From assembly GCF_009856825.1 (NCBI RefSeq), contig NZ_WVTD01000013.1:1-64000 (forward strand): a DNA stretch of 64,000 bases, written 5' to 3'. Position numbers and translations under genes: made by a program. This stretch comes from Novosphingobium silvae (GTDB taxonomy: Bacteria; Pseudomonadota; Alphaproteobacteria; Sphingomonadales; Sphingomonadaceae). A model generated the notes under the pieces. The model was not told the origin of the DNA, did no database searches, and worked only from the letters and a program-made list of their open reading frames with translations. Every line of letters begins with the position of its first letter. The stretch's first letter is position 1. Of this stretch, positions 27,128 to 36,079 are shown one piece after another.

Positions 27128-29646
27128 GCCCCTATCGCCCGGGCGAAAAGCGTGGCGACCAGCCCCTGCGCGCCCACATAGGCGGTGAACATGCATACGA
27201 GGTCGAGCGTGTTGCTGGCCCCATCGACGATGAGCCCGCGCATCTTCCGCCAGCCAAGGTAGAGCGCCATCAGCGCAGCAATGCCGACGATCATGCCTTG
27301 GAGAGTGAGAAGAGCGTAGACTGCGGCGCCTTGTCCGCTCGCATCGGGTGCAAGGGTTTTCAACCAGACGCCGATGTCCAGCCACAGCAGGACTGGCGCC
27401 AGCGCGGCCGCGGCAATGACCGGGACGACGGCCCAGACGGCGCCGCGCCGGTGCAGCAGGCGGGTGGCCCCGGCAGCGATCACGATCGCGACGTATCCCA
27501 ACGCCAGCGGCACCGCGCCCGAAAGGGCAGGAGGCTTCGTCCAGAACGAAGGCTGGTTGCTCCAGAGGAAGGCCAGGCCGAACAGCGCCATGGCGAAGAT
27601 CATGCCAAGAACGATGAGGAGGATCGTCATTGCCCACCAGCCATGGGTCTGCGGCCCCGTGGCATAAGTCGGCACACGGATGCCCGCGCCGATATCGACT
27701 TCCCTCTCGGGAACGCGGATGTCGGTTTCCGACAGCCACCTGATCACCGCAAGCACTCCCAGCACCGCGCTCACGCCCGCGAAGAGGTAGGCCTGCACCG
27801 TCAGTGCAAGGAAGAAACCGGCGGTCAGCAATGCGGCGGCAAAAGGCCAGAAGGAAGGGCCAGGCATGATCTGCAGGTACTGCGGCTCGGCGAGGAGCGG
27901 ACTGGTGACGATGGTCTCGCGCCGCCCGGTCGCGGATCTTGGCAGGAAGTAGCGCCCCTGCTCGACATTGTCGCTGATCGAGGGATCGTCCCACAGGGGC
28001 TCGCGGCTGCGCACCACCGGGATGGACCGGGTTGAGTAAAGGGCGGTGGGCAACCACTCCAGAGTGCCGGCGCCGAAGACGTTCCCTGCCTCGCCGTCAT
28101 CAGGTGCGAGGCGGAAATTGCGCGCCATGTCGATCAGGAACAGCAGCACGCCGGCAGCCAGCATGAAGGCGCCAAGGGTGGAGACAAGGTTCAGCACGTC
28201 CCACCCGCTTCCGGGAAGATATGTGTAGACGCGCCTTGGCATGCCCATGAGGCCCGACAGGTGCATGGGCATGAAGGCGATGTTCATCCCGGCGAACATC
28301 AGCCCGAAAATCCATCTTCCCCATCGTTCGGAAAGCGGCCGACGACTGACCATCGGTATCCAGTAGTACATCGCCGCGAACAGCGGGAAGACCATGCCTC
28401 CGATCAGGACGTAGTGCAGATGGGCGACGATGAAGTAGGTGTCATGCACCTGCCAGTCGAAGGGGACGAGCGCGACCATCACGCCCGTCAATCCCCCGCT
28501 CACGAAGATCACGACGCTGCCCATGGCGAAAAGCCCCGGCGTGTTGAAACGGGGCTTGCCTACAGCGAATGTCGCTATCCACGAGAACACCTGGATGCCC
28601 GCGGGCAAGCTTACCGCCATCGAAGCGGCGGAGAAGAACCCGGCAGTCATGGGCGGAAGGCCGGTGGCGAACATATGGTGCGCCCAGACGCCGAAGCTGA
28701 TGAAGCCCGTTGCCACCATGGCCAAAACGATGAGGCGATAACCGACCAGTTCGGCGCGTGCCACGGTCGGAATGATCATGCTCATCATGCCGGCCGCGGG
28801 GAGGAAGATGATGTAGACCTCGGGATGGCCGAAGAACCAGAACAGGTGCTGCCACAGCAGCGGGTCACCGCCGCGCGTGGCATCGAAGAAGGGCCAGTTA
28901 AAGGCTCGCTCGATTTCGAGCAGCAGGGTCGCCAGGATCACGCTTGGGAAAGCGATGACGATCATCACGGCGAAGACCAGCATTGCCCATGCGAAGATCG
29001 GCATCTTGTCGAGGCTCATGCCGGGAGCGCGATGCCGCAGCACGCCGACGATGATCTCGATGGCGCCCGCGATGGCGCTGATCTCGATGAAGCCGATGCC
29101 GAGCAGCCAGAAATCCGTGTTGATGCCGGGCGAGAACGCCTTTGACGTGAGGGGCGGATACATGAACCAGCCCCCGTCGGGAGCAAGTCCGATGAACAGC
29201 GAGCCGAAGAAGGCGAGCCCACCTACCGCATAGGCCCAGAAGGCATAGGCGGAGAGCCGCGGGAAAGGCAGATCGCGGGCAGCCAGCATCTGCGGCAGCA
29301 GCAACACGCCCGCCGCCTCCACCATCGGCACCGCGAACAGGAACATCATCACCGTGCCGTGCATGGTGAAGACCTGGTTGTAGGTGGCCTGGGGCAGCAC
29401 GTGCATCAGCGGCGCGGCAAGCTGCACTCGCATCAGCAGCCCGAGCACGCCCGCCAGCAGGAAGAACAGGAATGCCGTGCCGAGGTAATAGATGCCGACG
29501 TAGTTGTTGTTGACGACCGTGAGGTACTCCCAGCCCTTTGGCGCACACCAGATGCGCTTGAGCTCCTCCTCCTCGGCCTCGGGTCTCTCGTCCTTCGTGG
29601 GGAAGCGATCGAACAGGGCGTGGTCGAACCCGGTTTCCGACTTCAT
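27124..29646 (-). CDS. ctaD: Cytochrome c oxidase subunit I with subunit III-like C-terminal fusion
   Basis: An 840-residue membrane protein. The first about 530 residues are a standard subunit I with 12 helices: the low-spin haem ligand in FTMHGTVMMF, the Cu-B His and cross-linked Tyr in GHPEVY (which also holds the Glu of the D-channel, as in A1 oxidases), the Cu-B pair in WAHHMF, and AHLHYV for the haem ligands. The rest adds six or seven further helices in the manner of subunit I-III fusions; subunit III similarity there is weak but the layout fits. It reduces oxygen to water and pumps protons. It overlaps coxB by 4 nt and the small membrane gene by 4 nt. Confidence 0.93.
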   Translation of the reverse strand: MKSETGFDHALFDRFPTKDERPEAEEEELKRIWCAPKGWEYLTVVNNNYVGIYYLGTAFLFFLLAGVLGLLMRVQLAAPLMHVLPQATYNQVFTMHGTVMMFLFAVPMVEAAGVLLLPQMLAARDLPFPRLSAYAFWAYAVGGLAFFGSLFIGLAPDGGWFMYPPLTSKAFSPGINTDFWLLGIGFIEISAIAGAIEIIVGVLRHRAPGMSLDKMPIFAWAMLVFAVMIVIAFPSVILATLLLEIERAFNWPFFDATRGGDPLLWQHLFWFFGHPEVYIIFLPAAGMMSMIIPTVARAELVGYRLIVLAMVATGFISFGVWAHHMFATGLPPMTAGFFSAASMAVSLPAGIQVFSWIATFAVGKPRFNTPGLFAMGSVVIFVSGGLTGVMVALVPFDWQVHDTYFIVAHLHYVLIGGMVFPLFAAMYYWIPMVSRRPLSERWGRWIFGLMFAGMNIAFMPMHLSGLMGMPRRVYTYLPGSGWDVLNLVSTLGAFMLAAGVLLFLIDMARNFRLAPDDGEAGNVFGAGTLEWLPTALYSTRSIPVVRSREPLWDDPSISDNVEQGRYFLPRSATGRRETIVTSPLLAEPQYLQIMPGPSFWPFAAALLTAGFFLALTVQAYLFAGVSAVLGVLAVIRWLSETDIRVPEREVDIGAGIRVPTYATGPQTHGWWAMTILLIVLGMIFAMALFGLAFLWSNQPSFWTKPPALSGAVPLALGYVAIVIAAGATRLLHRRGAVWAVVPVIAAAALAPVLLWLDIGVWLKTLAPDASGQGAAVYALLTLQGMIVGIAALMALYLGWRKMRGLIVDGASNTLDLVCMFTAYVGAQGLVATLFARAIGA

Positions 29647-30605
29647 TTCAGCCCGGCCAGATAGTCTGCAAGGGCATTAAGTTCGCGCGCGTCGAGCTGC
29701 TTGTAGTTCGGCATGCGATTGCCAGGCTTGATCGTCTGGCTGTCGGCGATCCAGCCGGCAAGCGTGCCGCGATTATTGGGCAGGATGCCGGCTCCCAGAG
29801 TCCGGCGCGAGCCGACATGGGTCAGGTCGGGACCGGCAAGGCCAGCCGCCTGCGTTCCCGCGATGGTGTGGCAGGCGGCGCAGCCGCTCGCCATGAACAG
29901 TTCCTGCCCGCGCGAGGTGACCGATGCCGGGCGCGCTGCAAGACGCGATGCCCGCCACCTGTCGAAGCTCTCGGGCGTATGGGCAACGACGGCGAAGCCC
30001 ATGAGGGCGTGGGGACCTCCGCAATATTCGGCACACTGGCCGCCGAAGGTGCCGGGCTGATCGGCCTGGATCCGCAGGAGGTTCCGCCGTCCGGGTATCA
30101 TGTTCATCTTGCCGGCGAGGCGCGGAACCCAGAAGCTGTGGATCACGTCGGCTGAGTCCAGCTCAAGGAGAACCGTGCTGCCCACGGGGACGTGAAGCTC
30201 GTTGGCATCTCGGATCACCGTTCGCCCGCTCTCGTCCAGGTAGGCGACCCGCCACCACCACATCTCGCCCGTGATGCGCACCCGCATCTCCCCCGGGCGC
30301 GGAGCCTTTGCCGCCAGATCGCCGGTGAGCCACAATCCCCAGACGAGCAGCGCGGTCAAGACCACCACGGGAAAGGCGATGCCTCCGATCCAGATCGCAC
30401 GATCCCCGCCAAGCCGGCGGCGCAGCGAGGGCGCTCCCCACAGAGCGACGGCAAGCGCGGCAAGGACGATTGCCAGCACCACGGTGCCGCCGATCAGCAG
30501 GGCCCAGGCAAGAAGGGTCACCGGTTCGGAGTATGGTCCCGCCGGATTGAGCACCGCGGGCGGCCAGCCGCCAAGCACGGCTTTCAACTGGGTTTCAGTG
30601 GGCAT
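29643..30605 (-). CDS. coxB: Cytochrome c oxidase subunit II with fused cytochrome c
   Basis: A 320-residue caa3-type subunit II. Two N-terminal membrane helices (about 30-55 and 75-95) anchor a periplasmic cupredoxin domain with the Cu-A ligands H156, C191, C195, H199 and M202 (CAEYCGGPHALM). A C-terminal cytochrome c domain follows, with haem attachment CAACH (242-246) and a likely axial Met in NRMPNY. It takes electrons from cytochrome c and passes them to subunit I. It overlaps the upstream cytochrome c gene by 11 bp and subunit I by 4 nt. Confidence 0.95.
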   Translation of the reverse strand: MPTETQLKAVLGGWPPAVLNPAGPYSEPVTLLAWALLIGGTVVLAIVLAALAVALWGAPSLRRRLGGDRAIWIGGIAFPVVVLTALLVWGLWLTGDLAAKAPRPGEMRVRITGEMWWWRVAYLDESGRTVIRDANELHVPVGSTVLLELDSADVIHSFWVPRLAGKMNMIPGRRNLLRIQADQPGTFGGQCAEYCGGPHALMGFAVVAHTPESFDRWRASRLAARPASVTSRGQELFMASGCAACHTIAGTQAAGLAGPDLTHVGSRRTLGAGILPNNRGTLAGWIADSQTIKPGNRMPNYKQLDARELNALADYLAGLK

Positions 30606-30978
30606 CGGGCTGGTGGAGAAAAGCGGCGATGTCTTCAGCCTGCTGTCGTGTCATGGGGACCTTGGGCATGGCGGTTCCGGGTACGGTTGCCGGCGGATCG
30701 AGGAGGTAGGCGGTTAATTCGGCAGGGCGGTTGGGAAGGCTGCCGGCTATCACTCCCCGCTCGGCAAGGTTTGTGAGGTCGGGACCGGTCGCTCCCTCGG
30801 GCCAGATTCCCGGGATCTTGTGGCATGCGCCGCAGCCCAGTTGCCCTGCAGCCAATCGACCGCGCTTGATCGCTTCGGGCTGCGCATCGTGAGGCGCGAC
30901 CGGCACGTCTTCGCACGCGGAAAGCAGTGGCAACATGGCCATAAGCGCGAAAAGTGCCCCCGTCCTGTGATCATCCAT
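30595..30978 (-). CDS. Small lipoprotein cytochrome c
   Basis: A 127-residue monohaem cytochrome. A lipoprotein signal ends at LLSAC (C22), the haem site is CGACH (49-53) and the axial Met is probably in AMPKVPM. It should be anchored to a membrane facing the periplasm and deliver electrons to the oxidase. ATG 30978 is used with AAGG upstream; a longer upstream frame would overlap the divergent cytochrome gene. It is the first gene of the oxidase operon and lies 42 bp from the divergent di-haem cytochrome, so its promoter must be inside or next to that gene. Confidence 0.85.
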   Translation of the reverse strand: MDDHRTGALFALMAMLPLLSACEDVPVAPHDAQPEAIKRGRLAAGQLGCGACHKIPGIWPEGATGPDLTNLAERGVIAGSLPNRPAELTAYLLDPPATVPGTAMPKVPMTRQQAEDIAAFLHQPDAH

Positions 30979-31020
30979 CGCCTTGGGGAACAGTCGGTTC
31001 TGCCGATGGTTCCGTTGCGG

Positions 31021-31662
31021 ATGCGTCGATTTCTCCCCGCAGCTACGCTCTTCCTGTCCGCAGGCCTCGCTGGATGCGGGGCGGAGGGCGGCAATCCCGC
31101 ATTCCGCGCAAGCGGCGAAGTGATTGCCCTCAGCGGCGGCGATGGCGGAGCGGCGAACGCTTGCGCGACATGCCATGGATTGAGAGGCGAGGGAGACGGC
31201 AGGCTCGTCCCGCGCCTGGCCGGACTGGATGCCGGCTATCTGCACCGCCAGCTCGACGATTACCACAATGGCCGCCGCGAGCATGTCGAGATGCGCGCGA
31301 TCGTGCGGAGACTGAGCGGAGAAGATCGGGCGAAGGTGTCGGCCTATTATGCGGGGCTGCCCGCCACCGGCGCGTCTTTCGTCCGTAGTTCAAAACTCTA
31401 TGAGGAGCGCTGCGCGAGTTGCCATGGCGCGAATGGGGAAGGGGGCGGCGCTGCCAACCCACCCCTTGCCGGGCAGTCACCGGTCTATATAGCCGCGCAG
31501 CTGAAGGCCTGGCGGGCGGGCAAGCGGCGCGGCGACGGAATGGGAGTGATGCTGGCGATCAGCCGCTCGCTATCTCCCGAGGAAATCAACCTCCTTGCAA
31601 GCCATGCCGAGGCTGTGTCTCCACAGCCTCGTCGGCCTTCAGCTCCGGCAGCATCCCGATAA
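31021..31662 (+). CDS. Di-haem cytochrome c4-like lipoprotein
   Basis: A 213-residue cytochrome with a lipobox (LAGC, C19) and two cytochrome c domains: CATCH at 48-52 and CASCH at 131-135. The two-domain layout resembles cytochrome c4 and the c-type subunits that feed terminal oxidases. ATG 31021 or ATG 31006 are both possible; neither has a strong ribosome binding site, and the signal peptide supports 31021. It is divergent from the oxidase operon and its 3' end overlaps the convergent cytochrome b561 gene by 77 bp. Confidence 0.82.
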   Translation: MRRFLPAATLFLSAGLAGCGAEGGNPAFRASGEVIALSGGDGGAANACATCHGLRGEGDGRLVPRLAGLDAGYLHRQLDDYHNGRREHVEMRAIVRRLSGEDRAKVSAYYAGLPATGASFVRSSKLYEERCASCHGANGEGGGAANPPLAGQSPVYIAAQLKAWRAGKRRGDGMGVMLAISRSLSPEEINLLASHAEAVSPQPRRPSAPAASR

Positions 31663-32227
31663 GCACGTCATGCTTGTCCCAGAAGTGGTGCTTGATCGCC
31701 GCGCCGGCATGAGCGGGGATCATGGCGAGCAGGCACAGGACCAGGACCGCGTGCATCCCCTCGGCCCAGTCGAGCACGCTCCACTGGATGGCGATCGGAA
31801 TGTCGTGGAAGGGCATCTGCGGCCAGGGAACGCCGAAGAGCGACAGGTCGGGGCCATCGCCGAGCGCCGACCACATGGCCCATCCGCTTAGCGGCAGCCC
31901 GAAAAAGCAGATGTAGAACAGGCCGTGCGTGAGGTAGGCGAGCTTTGTCTGCCAGCCCAGCGCATCAGCATCGTTGGTCGGCCCCGGCACGATCGTGCGC
32001 CACGCAAGCCGCATCGCGGCCAGCACCAGCATGAGCAGGCCCAACTCGGAATGAAGGCGATAACCTTCGAGCTTTTCGATACCGACGGGCACACGCCCCA
32101 TGTGCCAGCCCCAGTAGAGCTGGAACGTGATGAGCGCGGCCATGGTCCAGTGGAAGATCACTCCCACCGGGGAATAGCGCCGATTGGCGGTATGGCGCGC
32201 TGCCCACTTGCGGATTGCCTCGATCAC
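31586..32227 (-). CDS. Cytochrome b561-family membrane protein
   Basis: A 213-residue inner-membrane di-haem cytochrome b with four main helices. Likely haem ligands are H26 in VIFHWTMAAL, H58 in YRLHSELG, H100-type in LTHGLFYICF and a His in EGMHAVLVL, in keeping with the bacterial b561 (CybB-like) pattern. It should exchange electrons between the quinone pool and periplasmic partners. GTG 32227 overlaps the ctaG stop (GTGA). Its last 25 codons overlap the end of the convergent di-haem cytochrome gene, an unusually long tail-to-tail overlap. Confidence 0.82.
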   Translation of the reverse strand: MIEAIRKWAARHTANRRYSPVGVIFHWTMAALITFQLYWGWHMGRVPVGIEKLEGYRLHSELGLLMLVLAAMRLAWRTIVPGPTNDADALGWQTKLAYLTHGLFYICFFGLPLSGWAMWSALGDGPDLSLFGVPWPQMPFHDIPIAIQWSVLDWAEGMHAVLVLCLLAMIPAHAGAAIKHHFWDKHDVLIGMLPELKADEAVETQPRHGLQGG

Positions 32228-32949
32228 GCTGGTACGGGTCCTGCGGTAGCATCCTCTCGCGTGCGCATCCAGGCTCCGGCGAGGTACAGGGCGGCGAGGA
32301 GATACGCCCCGCCCCCCGGAACCCACATGACTAGGCCTGCCAGTTGCTGATCCTCGAGGGGCGAGAGCCCCCAGGGCTGCGTCGTGGTCCAGTGCCAAGC
32401 ATAGATGGCTCGTCCCGCGAACGTCAGGAGCGCGCCGAGGAGCCCCATCTGCATCATGGTGCCCAGCAGGGCTGCCCCTGCGGCAGGCGCGGAGGCAGAC
32501 ACTACCGCGCGCCAGAAGCATATCGCCGTGCCGAGCAGGGTCACCTGCATCAACGCATATCCCGCATCATGGGCAAGGGCGAAGGCATAGGCCGCAGGCG
32601 CGTGCCAGGCCCACAGCACTACGGCATGAACGATCGTCCACATCGCGAGGCCCCCGGACCGGCGGGGCAGTGCAAGGGCGATGAGCGGGGCCGCTAGCGT
32701 TATCAGCAGCACGTGGTGCACGGTCCTTGCGCTGAACAGCGCCGAAGACAGCGCACACAGAGGGGAGACGAAAAGCACCGCAAGAACCGCGAACCCCGCC
32801 ACGAGTGCGCCTTGCCGTGCGCCCATCTGCCGAAAGATCACGTATCCGGCTCCCAGCACCAGCAGCAGCAGCGGGTCCAGGTTCCATCGCAAGAGGATTT
32901 CGGCGGGAAGCGGCGCCGCGCCGCAGTAAGGGAGGGTAGCTGGCTCCAT
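32224..32949 (-). CDS. ctaG: caa3-type oxidase assembly factor CtaG
   Basis: A 241-residue membrane protein with about seven helices and the caa3_CtaG pattern: PYCGAAPLP near the N-terminus, HHVLLITLAAPLIALALP, seen as HHVLLITLAAPL, WAWHAPAAY and a C-terminal DQQLAGLVMWVPGG. The family is required for formation of the Cu-A/Cu-B-containing oxidase. ATG 32949 is preceded by GGGGGTGG; the much longer open frame upstream is antisense to the kinase gene and rejected. It is coupled to the b561 gene by overlap and serves the oxidase operon further left. Confidence 0.9.
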   Translation of the reverse strand: MEPATLPYCGAAPLPAEILLRWNLDPLLLLVLGAGYVIFRQMGARQGALVAGFAVLAVLFVSPLCALSSALFSARTVHHVLLITLAAPLIALALPRRSGGLAMWTIVHAVVLWAWHAPAAYAFALAHDAGYALMQVTLLGTAICFWRAVVSASAPAAGAALLGTMMQMGLLGALLTFAGRAIYAWHWTTTQPWGLSPLEDQQLAGLVMWVPGGGAYLLAALYLAGAWMRTREDATAGPVPA

Positions 32950-33153
32950 CCACCCCCAACTACCCCCGCCCGTTGCGGTTCCCGGGCCTTCAAGGCAAGT
33001 GGCGACGCGGTGAGCCGAAGCGGCAGGAAACGGGAAGGCTTGCCCACCGGGAACGTAAGGGGCGCGATATACTTTCAAGGAGAAGCGCACTAGCGATCTC
33101 ACCGGGAGGCCGCCGGGTCCGTCCCGAGAGCAGGAACGACAGAGCCCAGCCGA

Positions 33154-36063
33154 ATGATTGACGTTTCCTCTCCCGAGGCCCGCCGCAACGAGGCGCTGGC
33201 CACGTACCATGTTCTTGATACGCAACCTGAAATAGCGTTCGACGAGATTGCGGGTCTGGCTGCGGCGATCTGCGGCGCACCTATCGCTGTAGTGAACCTG
33301 GTTGCCGGCGACCGGCAGTTCTTCAAGGCGGAAGTCGGCCTGGGCGTACGTGAAACACCGTTGGAAACCTCCTTCTGCGTCAGGGCGCTGCAGGAAGAGG
33401 ACTTCCTGATGATACCCGATGCGCAGGCCGATGCGCATTTCTGCAGCAATCCGCTCGTGACCGGCGAACCGGGTATTCGCTTCTATGCCGGTGCCTTGCT
33501 CAAGACGGCGGCGGGGACGCCCATCGGAACTCTCTGTGTGCTCGACTACAAGGCACGCACTCTGGATTCCATGCAGGAACAGGCGCTGCGCGTGCTTGCC
33601 CGCCAGACGATGGCCACGCTTGAACTGCGTCGTGCGGCCCTCATGGCGGAGCGGCAGAGCGCGCGCATGCAGCAGGCTGAGAGAGCGGGCGGAGTAGGAC
33701 TGTTCACGCTGGACCTGTCGGCGGACATCGTCATCCCGACGGCTGAGTTCTGCCGCCTCCATGGCCTTCCCGCCGAGGCGCAATATCCGTTTTCTGCGTT
33801 CCAGGCACAGGTCATACCTGAGGATCGGCACCTCCTCACGCCTCTGCAAGCCCGCACCCATGGGAATGCCGCGCGCAGCCTCGTCTACCGCGTGCAGCTT
33901 GAACCGGCAGGGCAGGTCCGGTGGCTGGAACGCACCGGAGAGCTGGAGCTGGATGCGGACGGCACGCCTTGTCGCTTCGTTGGTGCGGCCCGCGACATCA
34001 CCGAACAACGCGAAACTGTGGACGCACTCACGCGCAGCGAGGAGCGCTATCGCGCACTGTTCGAGGCGGTTGACGATGGATTCTGCATCATCGAGTTCTT
34101 CGATGGGCCGCATGGACCTCTGAGCGACTATGTCCATGTGGAGGCGAACGCCGGCTACGAACGGCAATCGGGCATACCGAACGTCGTGGGCGTGACCTTG
34201 CGGGAACTGGAGCCCGACGATGCGGAAGGATGGGCTGAGCTATACGGCAACGTCCTGAGAACGGGGGAACCGATCCGCTTCGAGCGGTACTTCGTCGCGG
34301 CCGGTCGTCACATCGAAGTTTCCGCCGCCAGAGTCGAACCGGTGAGCAGACGCCAGGTATCGGTGCTTTTCCGCGATATCGAGGCACGGAAGAATGCAGA
34401 GGCGGCGCTGCGCGCGAGCGAGGCTCTCGCCCGCGAGAACGTCGATCGGGTTAAGCTGGCGCTGTCGGCGGGTGCGATCCTCGGCACCTGGATCTGGGAT
34501 GTTCCGAGCGACAGCTTCACCGTGGACGAAGCGTTCGCGCAAGCATTCGGCCTTGATCCGGCGCTGGGCCTTGAAGGTTTCGGCATGGCCAAGATCGTCG
34601 CCTCGGTTCATCCGGAAGACCGGGCCGCGCTTTCCTCGGCCGTGCGCGAGGCATTGAGGAAGGGAGGCACATACGCGCACTCCTATCGTGTCCGCCGGGC
34701 CGATGGGGAATATCACTGGATCGAGGCGAACGGGCGCGTCGAACGCGACGCCGACGGGCGGGCGCTTCGCTTCCCCGGTGTGCTCATCAACATCGAGGAG
34801 CGCCGCCTGATCCAGGAGGAGCGCGATCGTGCCGCGGCCGAGTTGCGGGCCCTGAACGAGACGCTGGAACAGCGCGTCGTCGAACGTACTGTCGAGCTGA
34901 TGGAGGCGGAGGAACAGCTGCGCCAGGCCCAGAAGATGGAGGCCGTCGGCCAGCTTACCGGCGGCCTCGCACATGACTTCAACAACCTGCTCGCCGGCAT
35001 ATCGGGTGCCCTGGAGATGGTGGGCACCCGCCTGAAACAGGGCAGGGTCGCAGACGTCGACAAGTACCTCGTGGCCGCACAGGGAGCATCACGGCGGGCT
35101 GCCGCACTGACTCACCGTCTGCTGGCGTTCTCGCGCCGGCAGACGCTCGATCCCCGCCCGACGAACGTCAACGCGCTGGTCAATGGCCTGGCCGATATGA
35201 TCCAGCGAACGGTGGGACCGGCGATCCGCGTGGAGACCGTGGGTGCGGCCGGTCTATGGCCGACGCTGGTCGATCCCAGCCAGCTCGAGAACTCGATCCT
35301 GAACCTGTGCATCAACGCCCGGGACGCCATGCCCGATGGCGGCCGCATCACCATCGAGACGGCGAACAAGTGGCTCGACCGCGATGGCGCACGCACTCAC
35401 GACATTCCGGAGGGACAGTACCTCTCCCTATGCGTGACCGATACCGGCACCGGCATGACGCCGAACGTGATCGCGAAGGCCTTCGACCCGTTCTTCACGA
35501 CGAAGCCGATCGGCCAGGGCACGGGGCTGGGCCTTTCGATGATCTACGGCTTCGCCAAGCAATCGGGCGGGCAGGTGCGCATCTATTCGGAGGTCGGGCA
35601 GGGCACCACTGTGTGCATCTACCTTCCGCGCCATTATGGCGACTCTGTCCAGGAGGGGGTGGAGCCGGTCGTCATGCCAGTGGCGAACGCCGAGGCCGGC
35701 GAGACCATCCTGGTCGTGGACGACGAGCCCAGCGTCCGCATGCTGGTCACCGACACTCTCGAGGAACTGGGCTACACCGTCATCGAGGCCGCGGACAGCG
35801 CCTCGGGGCTCAAGGTCCTGCAATCGGGCACCCGCATCGATCTGCTGATCAGCGATGTCGGCCTGCCGGGGGGCATGAACGGCCGTCAGATGGCCGATGC
35901 GGCGAGAGAAAGCAGGCCCGGCCTCAAGGTGCTGTTCATCACCGGCTACGCCGAGAACTCGGTGATCGGGAACGGCCATCTGCAGCCGGGCATGCAGGTC
36001 CTCACCAAGCCCTTCGTGGTGGATACCATTGCCGCCCGGGTGCGGGATCTCATGGCGGGGTGA
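33154..36063 (+). CDS. GAF-PAS hybrid histidine kinase with receiver
   Basis: A 969-residue cytoplasmic sensor. A GAF domain (about 20-165) is followed by three PAS-type domains (about 175-290, 295-410 and 430-555), a coiled coil, a HisKA dimerisation domain with phospho-H607 in [10 protein letters not shown], a HATPase domain (about 715-835, with N-box [11 protein letters not shown] and GTGLGLSM) and a C-terminal receiver with D901 in LLISDVGLP. The HDFNN type belongs to the HisKA class with GAF and multiple PAS inputs. No transmembrane segment is seen, so it senses cytoplasmic cues. Its target regulator is not adjacent. Confidence 0.92.
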   Translation: MIDVSSPEARRNEALATYHVLDTQPEIAFDEIAGLAAAICGAPIAVVNLVAGDRQFFKAEVGLGVRETPLETSFCVRALQEEDFLMIPDAQADAHFCSNPLVTGEPGIRFYAGALLKTAAGTPIGTLCVLDYKARTLDSMQEQALRVLARQTMATLELRRAALMAERQSARMQQAERAGGVGLFTLDLSADIVIPTAEFCRLHGLPAEAQYPFSAFQAQVIPEDRHLLTPLQARTHGNAARSLVYRVQLEPAGQVRWLERTGELELDADGTPCRFVGAARDITEQRETVDALTRSEERYRALFEAVDDGFCIIEFFDGPHGPLSDYVHVEANAGYERQSGIPNVVGVTLRELEPDDAEGWAELYGNVLRTGEPIRFERYFVAAGRHIEVSAARVEPVSRRQVSVLFRDIEARKNAEAALRASEALARENVDRVKLALSAGAILGTWIWDVPSDSFTVDEAFAQAFGLDPALGLEGFGMAKIVASVHPEDRAALSSAVREALRKGGTYAHSYRVRRADGEYHWIEANGRVERDADGRALRFPGVLINIEERRLIQEERDRAAAELRALNETLEQRVVERTVELMEAEEQLRQAQKMEAVGQLTGGLAHDFNNLLAGISGALEMVGTRLKQGRVADVDKYLVAAQGASRRAAALTHRLLAFSRRQTLDPRPTNVNALVNGLADMIQRTVGPAIRVETVGAAGLWPTLVDPSQLENSILNLCINARDAMPDGGRITIETANKWLDRDGARTHDIPEGQYLSLCVTDTGTGMTPNVIAKAFDPFFTTKPIGQGTGLGLSMIYGFAKQSGGQVRIYSEVGQGTTVCIYLPRHYGDSVQEGVEPVVMPVANAEAGETILVVDDEPSVRMLVTDTLEELGYTVIEAADSASGLKVLQSGTRIDLLISDVGLPGGMNGRQMADAARESRPGLKVLFITGYAENSVIGNGHLQPGMQVLTKPFVVDTIAARVRDLMAG

Positions 36064-36079
36064 GGACAGGTAGAGGCGA

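Noticed and set aside
32950..34167. N-terminal extension of the CtaG frame
   Set aside because: It lies antisense to the GAF-PAS kinase; the family begins at the ATG at 32949.
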